DNA of 64,000 nucleotides from Gelidibacter gilvus (GCF_004115975.1 NZ_SDDZ01000002.1:310001-374000), one strand, 5' to 3'; counted from the stretch's first letter, positions 8,554 through 18,145 are shown. The notes: generated by a model not told the origin, from the sequence alone. Numbers and translations: made by a program.

Positions 8554-9480
8554 GTGAATAAAAACGAAATAAAAATATTCTCACCGGCAACGGTTGCCAA
8601 TGTATCCTGCGGGTATGACGTCCTTGGATTTTGTTTGGATACGATCGGTGACGAGATGGTCGTCAGAAAGACAGATAGAAAAGGGATTTATATCACCAAA
8701 ATCGAAGGCTATGATCTGCCACTTGATGCCACAAAAAATGTAGCAGGTGTTTCAGCATTGGCGATGATTGCGGATGCGAAACCCAACTTCGGATTTGAAA
8801 TTGAAATCTACAAAAACATTAAACCGGGTAGCGGCATTGGAAGCAGTAGTGCCAGCGCTTCCGGGAGCGTATTTGCCATCAATGAACTTTTAGGACGACC
8901 TTATAATAAAACTCAAGTGACAGATTTTGCCATGAAAGGTGAAGCCTTAGCCAGTGGCAGCGAACATGCGGATAATTTGGCTCCCGGTATTTTTGGGGGA
9001 TTTACCTTAGTTAGAAGTACGTCACCTTTAGAGGTCTTACAATTACCGACCCCAAAGGATGTTTATGCGACCATTATCCATCCACAAATAGAAATAAAAA
9101 CTTCGGATGCCAGAGCTATTTTACCTAAGACATTTCCATTGAAGGATGCCATAACGCAATGGGCAAATCTGGGCAGTTTTGTTCATGCCCTGCACACCAG
9201 CGATTATGAGTTACTGAAAAGAAGTCTGCAAGATGTCATTGTAGAGCCTCATAGAAGTCAATTGATTCCTCATTTTGCAGAGGTCAAGTTGGCGGCATTG
9301 GCCCATGGTGCTTTAGGAGCAAGTATTTCTGGAGCTGGACCTTCGATTTTTGCCTTGTCCAAAGGGATTGAAAATGCAAAAAATGTGGAAAAAGCGATGA
9401 GAAATGTGTATTCTAAAACATCTATTGCATTTGAAACGTATGTTTCGAAGATTAATACAGAAGGAATTAGAGAAATTTAA
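8554..9480 (+). CDS. thrB: Homoserine kinase
   Basis: 308 residues, GHMP kinase family; phosphorylates homoserine with ATP. The ATP-binding glycine/serine loop IKPGSGIGSSSASASG is near residues 88-103, the N-terminal FSPATVANVSCGYDVLGF binds substrate, and the C-terminal ISGAGPSIFAL is the third GHMP motif. The start is GTG, with family alignment beginning at once; no ATG lies between the upstream stop and the conserved FSPATVAN. It is 59 nt after thrA, and the gap holds a short repeat. Confidence 0.95.
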   Translation: MNKNEIKIFSPATVANVSCGYDVLGFCLDTIGDEMVVRKTDRKGIYITKIEGYDLPLDATKNVAGVSALAMIADAKPNFGFEIEIYKNIKPGSGIGSSSASASGSVFAINELLGRPYNKTQVTDFAMKGEALASGSEHADNLAPGIFGGFTLVRSTSPLEVLQLPTPKDVYATIIHPQIEIKTSDARAILPKTFPLKDAITQWANLGSFVHALHTSDYELLKRSLQDVIVEPHRSQLIPHFAEVKLAALAHGALGASISGAGPSIFALSKGIENAKNVEKAMRNVYSKTSIAFETYVSKINTEGIREI

Positions 9481-9492
9481 ATTATAAAGTTA

Positions 9493-9570
9493 TTTCACAG
9501 AGTTACACAGAGAAGCACAGAGTTCCACAAAGAAATTCTGAAAGATATTAGTGAATTCGTGGCAAAAAAA
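9493..9570 (+). repeat. CACAGAG-type interspersed repeat before thrC
   Basis: Near-direct repeats of CACAGAG spaced by 3-5 bases (TTCACAGAGTTACACAGAGA, then AGCACAGAGTTCCACAAAGA) lead into TAGTGAATTCGTGGCAAAAA. I recall similar sequences between genes of unrelated bacteria. It fills almost the whole thrB-thrC gap and ends just before the thrC start; an in-frame GTG inside it could be mistaken for the thrC start. Confidence 0.6.
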
Positions 9571-9576
9571 AACAAC

Positions 9577-10878
9577 ATGAATTATTACAGCCTAAACAAA
9601 AAAGCCCCAAACACCTCATTCAAAGATGCCGTTATAAAAGGCATCGCACCTGATAAAGGGCTTTATTTTCCTGAGAACATAACGCCTTTACCAGCTTCGT
9701 TTTTTGAAAACATCGATTCTTTATCTTATGAAGAAATTGCCTTTGAAGCGATAAAGCAATTTGTCAGTCCGGATATTCCGGAAGACATTTTGAAAACCAT
9801 CATTGCTGAAACCTTATCATTCGATTTTCCGGTTGTTGAGATTAACGACAAGGTCTCTACTTTAGAGCTTTTTCATGGTCCAACAATGGCATTCAAGGAT
9901 GTTGGTGCTCGATTTATGGCGCGCTGTCTTGGTTATTTCAATCAACATAACACAGAGGAAGTTACTGTTTTAGTAGCCACTTCAGGTGATACCGGAGGCG
10001 CTGTTGCCAATGGTTTTTTAGGTGTGAAGGGTGTTAATGTGGTCATTTTATATCCGAGTGGGAAAGTAAGTGATATTCAGGAAAAACAATTGACTACACT
10101 TAAGCAAAACATTACCGCTTTAGAAGTAGATGGTGTTTTTGACGATTGCCAAGACATGGTGAAACGTGCCTTTTTAGATGAAGAATTGACCAGTAAAATG
10201 CAATTGACATCGGCAAATTCGATTAATGTCGCGCGTTGGTTACCACAAATGTTCTATTTCTTTTTCGCCTATAAACAACTTCATAAAACGCATAAAAACA
10301 TAGTGTTTTCAGTACCAAGTGGTAACTTCGGGAATATTTGTGCAGGTATGATGGCACAACAATTGGGCTTGCCAATTCATCATTTTGTCGCAGCAAATAA
10401 TGAAAACAATGTGGTGACGGAATATCTCACTACCAAACTTTACCAACCAAAACCTTCCGTTCAGACCATCAGTAATGCTATGGACGTAGGCAATCCGAGT
10501 AATTTTATCAGAATTCAGGAAATTTATAAAAATAATTTTGAGGAACTGAAATCCAATTTATCTTCTTATAGCTTTTCTGATGATGAAACCCGAGAAGCTC
10601 TAAAGGAATTATATAACGATTTTAAATATATTGCCGATCCACACGGTGCCGTTGGTTATTTGGGATGTAAATCGTATTTGAAAGATAAGAACGGTGTACA
10701 CTGCGTGTTTTTGGAAACTGCGCACCCTACTAAGTTTTTGAATGTTGTAGAAGAGGTCATTCCTGAGAATATTGCTCTACCACCGCAGATTGAAGCGGTT
10801 ATGGATCAAGAAAAAATCTCGATTCCGATAGCGCATTATGACGAATTGAAAGACGTTCTTTTAAACAGTATAACTTAA
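9577..10878 (+). CDS. thrC: Threonine synthase
   Basis: 433 residues from the chosen ATG. This PLP enzyme turns phosphohomoserine into threonine. The PLP lysine is in GPTMAFKDVGARFM, the phosphate loop is SGDTGGAVANGF, and the N-terminus YSLNKKAPNTSF matches the thrC1-type family. An upstream in-frame GTG at 9559 lies inside a repeat and adds only six residues (mostly Lys and Asn), so the ATG is preferred. Last gene of the thr operon; a hairpin terminator follows within 8 nt. Confidence 0.96.
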   Translation: MNYYSLNKKAPNTSFKDAVIKGIAPDKGLYFPENITPLPASFFENIDSLSYEEIAFEAIKQFVSPDIPEDILKTIIAETLSFDFPVVEINDKVSTLELFHGPTMAFKDVGARFMARCLGYFNQHNTEEVTVLVATSGDTGGAVANGFLGVKGVNVVILYPSGKVSDIQEKQLTTLKQNITALEVDGVFDDCQDMVKRAFLDEELTSKMQLTSANSINVARWLPQMFYFFFAYKQLHKTHKNIVFSVPSGNFGNICAGMMAQQLGLPIHHFVAANNENNVVTEYLTTKLYQPKPSVQTISNAMDVGNPSNFIRIQEIYKNNFEELKSNLSSYSFSDDETREALKELYNDFKYIADPHGAVGYLGCKSYLKDKNGVHCVFLETAHPTKFLNVVEEVIPENIALPPQIEAVMDQEKISIPIAHYDELKDVLLNSIT

Positions 10879-10885
10879 ACACAAC

Positions 10886-10914
10886 GAAAGAGGCAAATTG
10901 CCTCTTTCACTATT
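10886..10914 (+). terminator. Terminator of the thr operon
   Basis: GAAAGAGGCAA and TTGCCTCTTTC form an 11-bp inverted repeat around one base, followed by a T-rich stretch. It separates thrC from a convergent gene. Confidence 0.8.
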
Positions 10915-10933
10915 TTTATATATATTTTAAACT

Positions 10934-11569
10934 CTATTTTATGGAGAATTTTTCCACAGCTTCACCGATTAGAGTATCACCATTCAAAATTTCAAAAGAC
11001 ACTTTATTCGCAGTATCATCATTAAGGACACGCACCAAAGTTTGAGCCACGTCTGCCCTACTGATTTCTCCAGATTGAGATAGTTTTTCCTTTAATTGAA
11101 TATGGTTGGTAGCATTATCATTAGTCAATGTTCCCGGTCTTACGATGGCATAATTTAAACCACTGTTTTTTAGATGCTCATCGGCATTCTGTTTCGCTTT
11201 CAAATATTCCTGTAATTGCTCAGCTTTCTCGGGAGCATCGGCGCCCATGGAGCTTAACATTACAAATTTCTTGATATTGGAATGCTTCGAAGCGTCGATC
11301 AAACGTTTGGCACCTTCCTGATCTACGCCAATCACGTTTTTTCCTCCTGAGCCAGCAGCAAATATCACTTTATCAATGTTTTTAAAGGCGTGAGAAACAT
11401 CCTGTTCCAAATCGCCCAAAACTGTTGAGATACCTTCAGTTTCAAACTGCGCCATCTGTTCTTTTTTTCTGACCATCGCCACAGGATTAAAATCCTGAGT
11501 TTCAGACAAAAGTTTTACAATCTGTTTTCCGGTGGTGCCGTTAGCACCTGCTACTAATACATTTTCCAT
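10934..11569 (-). CDS. NAD(P)-binding atypical SDR (NmrA/YwnB-like)
   Basis: 211 residues. The Rossmann N-terminus VAGANGTTGKQIV carries the GxxGxxG dinucleotide motif; VMLSSMGAD and AIVRPGTL are typical of atypical short-chain dehydrogenases (SDR a5 type) related to NAD(P)H-sensing or biliverdin reductase-like proteins. The family contains redox sensors as well as enzymes, so the substrate cannot be named. It stands alone between the thr terminator and a gap with a divergent small gene. Confidence 0.85.
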   Translation of the reverse strand: MENVLVAGANGTTGKQIVKLLSETQDFNPVAMVRKKEQMAQFETEGISTVLGDLEQDVSHAFKNIDKVIFAAGSGGKNVIGVDQEGAKRLIDASKHSNIKKFVMLSSMGADAPEKAEQLQEYLKAKQNADEHLKNSGLNYAIVRPGTLTNDNATNHIQLKEKLSQSGEISRADVAQTLVRVLNDDTANKVSFEILNGDTLIGEAVEKFSIK

Positions 11570-11769
11570 ACCTTCAATCTAACAATAATTTGCGCTTTAC
11601 CTATTTCCAAAGCGCATTTAACTTAAGTTTATCAACCTTTACCCTCTGTTTGTGTGACTTGGATAGTTTAATAAAATTTTGCTACAAATGATTGGCATAA
11701 GATCATAAAGTGTGCTTTTTACCATATTTTTAATCGCTGCCATTCATTTTTAAAACAGATAATTTTTGA

Positions 11770-11777
11770 TACTTTTG
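11770..11777 (+). promoter_or_regulatory. Candidate -7 promoter box for the 50-aa membrane protein
   Basis: TACTTTTG, a TAnnTTTG match, ends only 10 nt before the ATG at 11788. A transcript starting 5-7 nt downstream would be almost leaderless. Confidence 0.45.
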
Positions 11778-11787
11778 TGACGCACTT

Positions 11788-11940
11788 ATGGAGGATATAT
11801 TAATAGGAATTGTAAAGTTTTTCGGACATACAATGGAAAGTATATTTTCCGGCATGAGCTTTAAAAAAGGATTGCTTTATTCATTTTTGATACTATCCAT
11901 TATATTTGTCATCGTTTATATTTTAACAAAGGAATTTTAA
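11788..11940 (+). CDS. Small single-pass membrane protein (50 aa), unannotated size class
   Basis: ATG to TAA, 50 residues. An N-terminal amphipathic stretch (EDILIGIVKFFGHTMESIF) is followed by FKKGLLYS and a strongly hydrophobic helix of about 17 residues (SFLILSIIFVIVYIL), ending in TKEF. A -7 promoter box lies right before it and gcvT starts 59 nt after. The composition is that of a real membrane miniprotein rather than chance, but no family is recognised. It might be cotranscribed with gcvT. Confidence 0.6.
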   Translation: MEDILIGIVKFFGHTMESIFSGMSFKKGLLYSFLILSIIFVIVYILTKEF

Positions 11941-11999
11941 ATAAAATATCCGTTACTTCCTAACGAAAGAAAGTTTTCGGAAATAAAAAAAATAATTTT

Positions 12000-13082
12000 A
12001 TGAAAAACACAGCCTTAACAGCAACTCACGAAGCACTTGGAGCAAAACTTGTTCCCTACGCAGGATTTAATATGCCTGTTCAATACGAAGGCGTTAGCGC
12101 AGAACATGAAACTGTCAGAAACGGCGTTGGCGTATTTGATGTATCGCATATGGGTGAATTCTTAATAGAAGGACCACATGCTCTTGAGTTAATTCAGAAA
12201 GTATGCAGTAACGATGCTTCAAAATTAGCCATTGGAAAAGCGCAGTACAGTTATTTGCCAAATGAAGATGGCGGGATTGTAGATGATTTGATTATCTATA
12301 AGATGGAAGAAGACTCTTATTTATTGGTAGTTAATGCCAGTAATATTGAAAAGGATTGGAATTGGATCAACTCTAAAAATGATGTTGGTGCAACAGTTAG
12401 AGATCTTTCCCCAGAATATTCATTGTTGGCTATTCAAGGACCTAAGGCGGTTGAAGCCATGCAAAGCTTAACAAGCCATGACCTTTCAGAAATCAAATTT
12501 TACAACTTTGTAGTAGGCGATTTTGCAGGTGTGGAGCATGTGATCATTTCTGCAACCGGTTATACAGGAAGTGGCGGATTTGAAATCTACTGTAAAAACT
12601 CAGAAGTAAAACAAATTTGGGATAAGGTTTTTGAAACTGGCGCCCCTTACGGCATCAAACCGATTGGATTGGCTGCTCGTGATACCTTACGATTAGAAAT
12701 GGGTTATTGTCTCTACGGAAATGATATTGACGAGACGACCTCTCCTATTGAAGCTGGATTGGGCTGGGTAACAAAATTCACTAAAGATTTCACCAATAGT
12801 GAAGCACTTAAAGCTGAAAAAGAGCAAGGACCAAAAAATAAATTGGTCGGTTTTGAACTGGACGAAAAAGGCATCCCACGCCATGGATACGATATTGTGG
12901 ATGATCAAGGTAAGATCATTGGGAAAGTCACTTCAGGAACCATGTCGCCATCACTTCATAAAGGCATTGGTTTAGGTTATGTGCCGACGAACTTATCTGA
13001 AGTTGGCAGCAAAATATATATTCAAATCAGAAAAAATGCCGTACCTGCAACCATTGTAAAAACGCCATTTTATAAAGTTTAA
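12000..13082 (+). CDS. gcvT: Aminomethyltransferase, glycine cleavage system T protein
   Basis: 360 residues, normal GcvT length. It moves the aminomethyl group from the H protein to tetrahydrofolate. Visible signatures: [12 protein letters not shown] and [11 protein letters not shown] at the N-terminus, [13 protein letters not shown] in the folate-binding core, the aspartate region [13 protein letters not shown], and the C-terminal [10 protein letters not shown]. The H, P and L genes are not in the window, as is common in this phylum. glsA begins 3 nt after its stop, suggesting cotranscription. Confidence 0.97.
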   Translation: MKNTALTATHEALGAKLVPYAGFNMPVQYEGVSAEHETVRNGVGVFDVSHMGEFLIEGPHALELIQKVCSNDASKLAIGKAQYSYLPNEDGGIVDDLIIYKMEEDSYLLVVNASNIEKDWNWINSKNDVGATVRDLSPEYSLLAIQGPKAVEAMQSLTSHDLSEIKFYNFVVGDFAGVEHVIISATGYTGSGGFEIYCKNSEVKQIWDKVFETGAPYGIKPIGLAARDTLRLEMGYCLYGNDIDETTSPIEAGLGWVTKFTKDFTNSEALKAEKEQGPKNKLVGFELDEKGIPRHGYDIVDDQGKIIGKVTSGTMSPSLHKGIGLGYVPTNLSEVGSKIYIQIRKNAVPATIVKTPFYKV

Positions 13083-13085
13083 TAC

Positions 13086-14000
13086 ATGATCGACTTCCAA
13101 AATGTCATTGATACCATACATAATAACTTAAAGGATGAAGTTTTTAGAGGACTGGTGGCTGACTATATTCCAGAGTTAGCGGATATTGATGTACAGAATT
13201 TCGGAATTCATTTGAGGCTTTTGGATGGTCAAACTTTTGCTACTGGCGATTGGAACAAGAAATTCTCCATTCAGAGTATTTCAAAAGTGTTGACACTCGC
13301 CATGGCATTGCCCATGTATCCTGAAAACTTGTGGCAACGGGTAGATGTCGAGCCTTCGGGGAATCCTTTCAACCATTTATCACTGTTGGAACTGGAAAAC
13401 GGCATTCCTAGAAATCCGCTTATAAATGCTGGAGCAATCGTTATTGCAGATATTTTAGTCAGCCTTCTTAAAAATCCGAAAGAAGATTTTTTGAATTACG
13501 TTAGAGCAGTTGTTGACGATCATACAATCACTTTTAATTTGGAGGTTGCCGAATCTGAACGTTTGACGGGCTATAACAATTATGCCGCTGCCAATTTATT
13601 AAAAGCCTACGGAAATTTAGAAAATGATGTGGATGTCGTGTTGGACTTCTATTTTCATCAATGTGCCATAGAAATGAACTGCGAGCAATTATCCAAAGCC
13701 TTTATAATGTTCGCAAATCATGGGACCTGTTGTTTGAAAACCAACCAACTTTCAGCGAGCCAAGCCAAACGTATCAATGCCATTATGCTGACCTGCGGAT
13801 TTTACGATGAAGCAGGTGAATTCGCTTTTGAAGTAGGCCTACCAGGAAAAAGTGGTGTTGGAGGTGGCATTGTTGCACTTTTGCCCAATCATTTCACAAT
13901 TTCAGTATGGTCTCCCGGCTTAAACGATAAAGGCAATTCATTGTTGGGAATGCAAGCTTTGGAACAGTTTACAACCATGACCAAATTATCTATTTTTTAG
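13086..14000 (+). CDS. glsA: Glutaminase A
   Basis: 304 residues, beta-lactamase-like glutaminase family; hydrolyses glutamine to glutamate and ammonia in the cytosol. The catalytic SxxK is S64-I-S-K67 within FSIQSISKV. PSGNPFN, NPLINAGAI and the late GKSGVGGGI are further family motifs. Starts 3 nt after gcvT; the next gene starts 18 nt after its stop. Confidence 0.95.
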   Translation: MIDFQNVIDTIHNNLKDEVFRGLVADYIPELADIDVQNFGIHLRLLDGQTFATGDWNKKFSIQSISKVLTLAMALPMYPENLWQRVDVEPSGNPFNHLSLLELENGIPRNPLINAGAIVIADILVSLLKNPKEDFLNYVRAVVDDHTITFNLEVAESERLTGYNNYAAANLLKAYGNLENDVDVVLDFYFHQCAIEMNCEQLSKAFIMFANHGTCCLKTNQLSASQAKRINAIMLTCGFYDEAGEFAFEVGLPGKSGVGGGIVALLPNHFTISVWSPGLNDKGNSLLGMQALEQFTTMTKLSIF

Positions 14001-14018
14001 TAAATTCCGCCCCTTAAT

Positions 14019-14867
14019 ATGATGACACCAGACAACAAACATCGCATTCTTATCCTTGGAGCCAGTGGCTTTATAGGAAATGCTCTGTATAAGGAACTGG
14101 GCCCATATTTTAAAACCTTTGGCACCTATCATCTTTCAAACAAATTTTACGAGAATAACCAGCATTTCTTCCAATATCGTGTGGAAGAAGATGATATTTT
14201 TGAAATTCTCCAAGCAGTCAAACCTTCTATCATCATTTCCTGTTTGCGTGGCGATTTTCATGCACAGGTAATTGCCCATCAACACATGGCTGAATATGTG
14301 GCATCTCAAGGTTGTAAAATTATTTTCTTCTCTTCGGCGAATGTCTTTGACGCTTACAGCAAATATCCCAGTTATGAGGAAGATAAAACCTTGAGCGATA
14401 GTATTTACGGCCATTTCAAAATTAAGATTGAGAACATGCTCCTGCGTTTACCAAAAAAGAAAGTGGTCATTATCAGGCTCCCCATGGTTTTTGGCACCCA
14501 ATCCCCTCGCCTCAAAGAAATCAAGGAACACATAGCAGAAAAAACACCAATTGAAGTCTTTCCAAATCTGATCATGAATGTGACGACAGATTTTAAGATG
14601 ACCCAACAAATCCATTATATCATCAATCGGAATAAATATGGGGTCTTCCATTTGGGAAGTTCAGATTTGGTACATCATGACGATTTCATTAAGGAAATCG
14701 TTGACTTGATGACATCAGAGCAAGTACGTTTCAAACAAGTGTATACAACAAATGAAGATCGCTATTTGGCGGTGATGCCCAAAAGCAATAAACTACCAAA
14801 ACACCTCCACATTAGCAGCACAGAACTTCTTGAAGAATTGGATAATTATATGAATTATAACCCTTAG
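14019..14867 (+). CDS. RmlD-like NAD(P)-dependent sugar-nucleotide reductase family protein
   Basis: 282 residues, extended SDR fold. GASGFIGNALY near residue 13 binds the dinucleotide, SSANVFD is the Ser strand, and YGHFK provides the YxxxK catalytic pair. The pattern is that of dTDP-4-dehydrorhamnose reductase (RmlD) and relatives, but no rhamnose genes are nearby, so the substrate is unknown. Two adjacent ATGs are possible starts. It sits between glsA and the pterin dehydratase gene on the same strand. Confidence 0.85.
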   Translation: MMTPDNKHRILILGASGFIGNALYKELGPYFKTFGTYHLSNKFYENNQHFFQYRVEEDDIFEILQAVKPSIIISCLRGDFHAQVIAHQHMAEYVASQGCKIIFFSSANVFDAYSKYPSYEEDKTLSDSIYGHFKIKIENMLLRLPKKKVVIIRLPMVFGTQSPRLKEIKEHIAEKTPIEVFPNLIMNVTTDFKMTQQIHYIINRNKYGVFHLGSSDLVHHDDFIKEIVDLMTSEQVRFKQVYTTNEDRYLAVMPKSNKLPKHLHISSTELLEELDNYMNYNP

Positions 14868-14922
14868 TTCTATAATTTGTCAATTATAATTTATAATTTT
14901 AAGAAACTTAAAAACCGTAATT

Positions 14923-15213
14923 ATGGCTCCATTATCTGATGACATCATCGAAAAAAAATTATTGCATTTTCCTGACTGGGAATATTATGACAACGCCCTG
15001 CATGCCGAGTTTGAATTTGACAATTTCAAGGATTGCTTCAGTGCCATGAGCAGAATTGCCTTTGAATGTGAGGCGCAAAACCATCACCCAGATTGGAAAA
15101 ATGTCTACAATATATTGACTATAACGTTATCCACGCATAGCGCCAAAGGAGTTACAGAAAAAGATTTCAAATTGGCAGAAGCTATTGAGGCTATAGTAGA
15201 AGTTCAGGAATAG
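14923..15213 (+). CDS. phhB: 4a-hydroxytetrahydrobiopterin dehydratase (PCD/DCoH)
   Basis: 96 residues. The active-site segment is NHHPDWKNVYN, with the three-histidine-type PCD signature followed by LSTHSAKGVTEKD. The enzyme recycles the pterin cofactor after aromatic amino acid hydroxylation; no hydroxylase gene lies next to it. It is 55 nt after the RmlD-like gene, with the ctp gene 21 nt after its stop. Confidence 0.93.
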   Translation: MAPLSDDIIEKKLLHFPDWEYYDNALHAEFEFDNFKDCFSAMSRIAFECEAQNHHPDWKNVYNILTITLSTHSAKGVTEKDFKLAEAIEAIVEVQE

Positions 15214-15234
15214 TAAGAAATTCCATTTTAAATT

Positions 15235-17283
15235 ATGTTGAAAAAGCTGACTATAATCGCTTTTAGTTTCTTCATTTCTTTGTCTTATGCGCAAGAAGAT
15301 GCAGTGTTCTGTGAACAAATAAATGCCTTAAATCAACGCGTGCAAGAGTTCCATTTCCGTCCAAAGCCACTTAATGACAGTCTTTCCAAAGCTGTATTTA
15401 AATTATTTTTAGAGCGATTGGATGAAAATAAGCAGTTTTTTCAACACTCTGATTTGGTGTTATTCCAATCTGATGAATTTCAACTTGACAATGCCATTGC
15501 TTCCAATGATTGCCGTTTTATTGAGAAATATAGCGCAACACTCCAACAACGTATTGAAGCTTCCAAAGCCTATATTGCTACTTTAAAAAATGAAACGTTT
15601 GATTATTCAGGAACCGATACGCTTTATTTCAAGTCTGAACCCAATTCCCAATATTTCAAGGATGATTTTTCATTCAAAAAATACTGGAACAAACGCATCC
15701 GCTATTTTATTCTTGATCATTTGGTGGAACAGGACAGTACTCTTTCATATTTGGAAGATAATTTTAAAACCTTGGAAGCTGATGTCAAACCAAAAATAAT
15801 TCAAAATCAACTCTGCCTTTTAGATGAACTCCTCCATAAAAATGGTGGGATGGCTGTTTTTGTAAAGGAATCTTTTTTGAATGCTTTCGCCAACTATCAA
15901 GACCCGAATTCGTTTTTTTATAACGATTCAGATAAATCGCAATTTGAAGATTCTGTGTCCAACCACCAATTAACCTTTGGTATTGACACCGCAAAAAATA
16001 AAAATGGTGATATTGTCATTGCTTACATTGCTCCCGGAGGCGCAGCCTTTTTAAATGGGAATTTTGAAGAGAATGATGTGATTAAATCACTGACTTCTCC
16101 CACACAAACATTGGAAACTTTTTGTGTGTCCATCGAGGATATTTCGGCATTTACGGCCAATGAAAAAAATGAAACCATCATCTTTAAGATCAAGAAGCAA
16201 AATGGTGCTATCCAGGATATTCCACTCACAAAAACCGAACTCAAAGTCGAACAAAATTCCTGCACCGCATTCATAGTAAAACAAAAATCGAATTTTGCGT
16301 ATTTAAACATCCCAAGCTTTTACACAGATTTCGATTCACCTGATGGCAACGGATTAGCACATGACGTGGCAAATCAACTTGAAATTCTAAACAAAGAAAA
16401 TGTTAAGGGGTTGATTATAGACTTAAGATTTAATGGTGGAGGTTCAATGAAAGAAGCTGCAGAACTTTCTGGATTATTTATTAACAAAGGACCTTTAGCC
16501 ATCCTGAAATATGGAAATGGGGATATGTTTACGATAACGGACGATTTTAGAGGCACGCTCTTCAACAAGCCTATTGTCATCCTTATTGATAATTTCAGTG
16601 CTTCAGCATCTGAGTTTTTCGCAGGAGTAATGCAAGATTATAACCGTGCCATTATCGTTGGCTCACCAAGTCATGGCAAGGCTTCGGCACAAGTTATTTT
16701 ACCTTTAAATGACACCGATGATTTAGGTTTTTGCAAACTGACCATTGAAAAATTTTATCGTGTTACGGGAAAAAGCCACCAATCGATTGGGATTGTCCCT
16801 GATGTTATTTTACCCTCGTTATATGACGGCTTTAAAACCAATGAATTCCACAGTCCATTTGCACTCTCCAATGATGCGATAATCCCTGCTTTTCGACATA
16901 GTTCCTACAGAAAATTGCCGATGGCTGATATTCAATCAAAAAGCAAGATCCGCGTTGAAAAGAATGAAAGTTTCAAAGCTATAAAAACCATTAACACGTT
17001 GATGTTAAACACCTACATCGACCGAGATTTAAGCTATGCCCTAACATTGAATAACATTTATGAAGATGTCCAAAATTATAATACCCTATGGACGAATTTA
17101 TATCAGACTCTTGATTTAGCGACTAAAAGCATCACCGTCAAAAACACGTCGGTCACCAAAAACAAAATAAGTGCTGATGTTTTGGAGCTAAATGAAAGTC
17201 TACTTGAAGATATTTCTACCGATATATACATTCATGAAGCACTAGCAATTCTGTCGGATGCAAGGAAGGTAAAACTTCGTTGA
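15235..17283 (+). CDS. Carboxy-terminal processing protease, S41 family (Tsp/Ctp-like)
   Basis: 682 residues with an N-terminal signal peptide (hydrophobic to about residue 18, SYAQ end). A helical N-terminal part is followed by a PDZ-like domain (about 225-330) and the S41 domain. Catalytic Ser is the middle one of FSASASEFF (residue 457) and Lys 482 is in SHGKASAQ, with the same 25-residue spacing as in E. coli Tsp. The C-terminal region resembles Tsp rather than short CtpA. It acts in the periplasm on protein C-termini. Last member of the closely spaced gcvT-to-ctp run. Confidence 0.92.
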   Translation: MLKKLTIIAFSFFISLSYAQEDAVFCEQINALNQRVQEFHFRPKPLNDSLSKAVFKLFLERLDENKQFFQHSDLVLFQSDEFQLDNAIASNDCRFIEKYSATLQQRIEASKAYIATLKNETFDYSGTDTLYFKSEPNSQYFKDDFSFKKYWNKRIRYFILDHLVEQDSTLSYLEDNFKTLEADVKPKIIQNQLCLLDELLHKNGGMAVFVKESFLNAFANYQDPNSFFYNDSDKSQFEDSVSNHQLTFGIDTAKNKNGDIVIAYIAPGGAAFLNGNFEENDVIKSLTSPTQTLETFCVSIEDISAFTANEKNETIIFKIKKQNGAIQDIPLTKTELKVEQNSCTAFIVKQKSNFAYLNIPSFYTDFDSPDGNGLAHDVANQLEILNKENVKGLIIDLRFNGGGSMKEAAELSGLFINKGPLAILKYGNGDMFTITDDFRGTLFNKPIVILIDNFSASASEFFAGVMQDYNRAIIVGSPSHGKASAQVILPLNDTDDLGFCKLTIEKFYRVTGKSHQSIGIVPDVILPSLYDGFKTNEFHSPFALSNDAIIPAFRHSSYRKLPMADIQSKSKIRVEKNESFKAIKTINTLMLNTYIDRDLSYALTLNNIYEDVQNYNTLWTNLYQTLDLATKSITVKNTSVTKNKISADVLELNESLLEDISTDIYIHEALAILSDARKVKLR

Positions 17284-17352
17284 GCAAGGCAATAATTTAT
17301 GTGTGCACATATGGTTTGATCAAATGATTTTTTAAATTTGCTCAGAAGTTGG

Positions 17353-17417
17353 GATGACCGATGACCGATGACAGAATGATAATAATAATAAAATGAGATT
17401 CCCTCCTGCGAGGGAAT
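17353..17417. repeat. Heptamer repeats and REP-like hairpin before yebC
   Basis: Three tandem 7-bp units (GATGACC, GATGACC, GATGACA) at 17353-17373 are followed by an AAT microsatellite and by ATTCCCTC-ctgc-GAGGGAAT (17398-17417), an 8-bp stem with a 4-nt loop. The hairpin lies 17 nt upstream of the yebC ATG and has no T-tract, so it is more likely a REP element than a terminator. Confidence 0.55.
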
Positions 17418-17434
17418 GAAAAATAACATAAAAA

Positions 17435-18145
17435 ATGGGAAGAGCTTTTGAATTTCGTAAAGCACGTAAAATGAAAAGATGGTCAGCAATGAGTAAAGCC
17501 TTTACACGTATTGGCAAAGACATTGTAATGGCTGTCAAAGATGGTGGCCCTGATCCTGATACCAACGCCCGCTTAAGAGCGGTCATACAGAATGCCAAGG
17601 CTGTAAATATGCCCAAAGACAATGTGGAACGCGCTATCAAAAGAGCATCTGATAAGAGTCTTGGAGATTTTAAAGAAGTGATTTTTGAAGGTTATGCACC
17701 ACACGGAATTGCCATATTGGTTGAAACTGCCACAGACAATAACACCAGAACGGTTGCAAATGTGCGCAGTTATTTTAATAAATGTGATGGCAGTTTAAGT
17801 ACTTCTGGTTCTGTAGTTTTTATGTTTGATCATACGTGTAATTTCAGGATTCCCGCCGAAGGTTTGGATCCAGAGGAATTGGAATTGGAATTCATAGATT
17901 TTGGTGCAGAAGAGGTTTTTATGGATGACGATGGGATTCTAATCTATGCCCCTTTTGAAAGTTTTGGAGCTATTCAATCTGAATTGGAAAACAGGGAGAT
18001 TGAAATTCTTTCCTCCGGATTTGAACGTATTCCACAAGTTACCAAAAAACTGACCGCCGAAGAAGCTGAAGATGTTGAAAAACTTTTAGAAAAGCTGGAA
18101 GAAGATGATGACGTACAGAACGTCTACCACACTATGGAGGAGTAA
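17435..18145 (+). CDS. yebC: YebC/PmpR-family regulator or translation factor (TACO1-like)
   Basis: 236 residues, standard length. N-terminal GRAFEFRKARKMKRW and the conserved GGPDPDTNARLR and NMPKDNVERAIKR are diagnostic, as is YAPHGIAILVE. Members bind DNA as transcription regulators or assist ribosomes at difficult motifs; which role applies here cannot be seen. An acidic stretch with EEDDDVQNVYH closes the protein. It follows the ctp gene by 151 nt, with a REP-like hairpin between. Confidence 0.95.
   Translation: MGRAFEFRKARKMKRWSAMSKAFTRIGKDIVMAVKDGGPDPDTNARLRAVIQNAKAVNMPKDNVERAIKRASDKSLGDFKEVIFEGYAPHGIAILVETATDNNTRTVANVRSYFNKCDGSLSTSGSVVFMFDHTCNFRIPAEGLDPEELELEFIDFGAEEVFMDDDGILIYAPFESFGAIQSELENREIEILSSGFERIPQVTKKLTAEEAEDVEKLLEKLEEDDDVQNVYHTMEE

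Noticed and set aside
9559-9576. GTG start for thrC
   Set aside because: The GTG is part of a repeat and adds only six residues before the conserved start at ATG 9577.
17284-17434. REP hairpin before yebC as terminator of the ctp gene
   Set aside because: The stem is strong, but no T-tract follows and it lies 17 nt before the next start, so REP is the better call.
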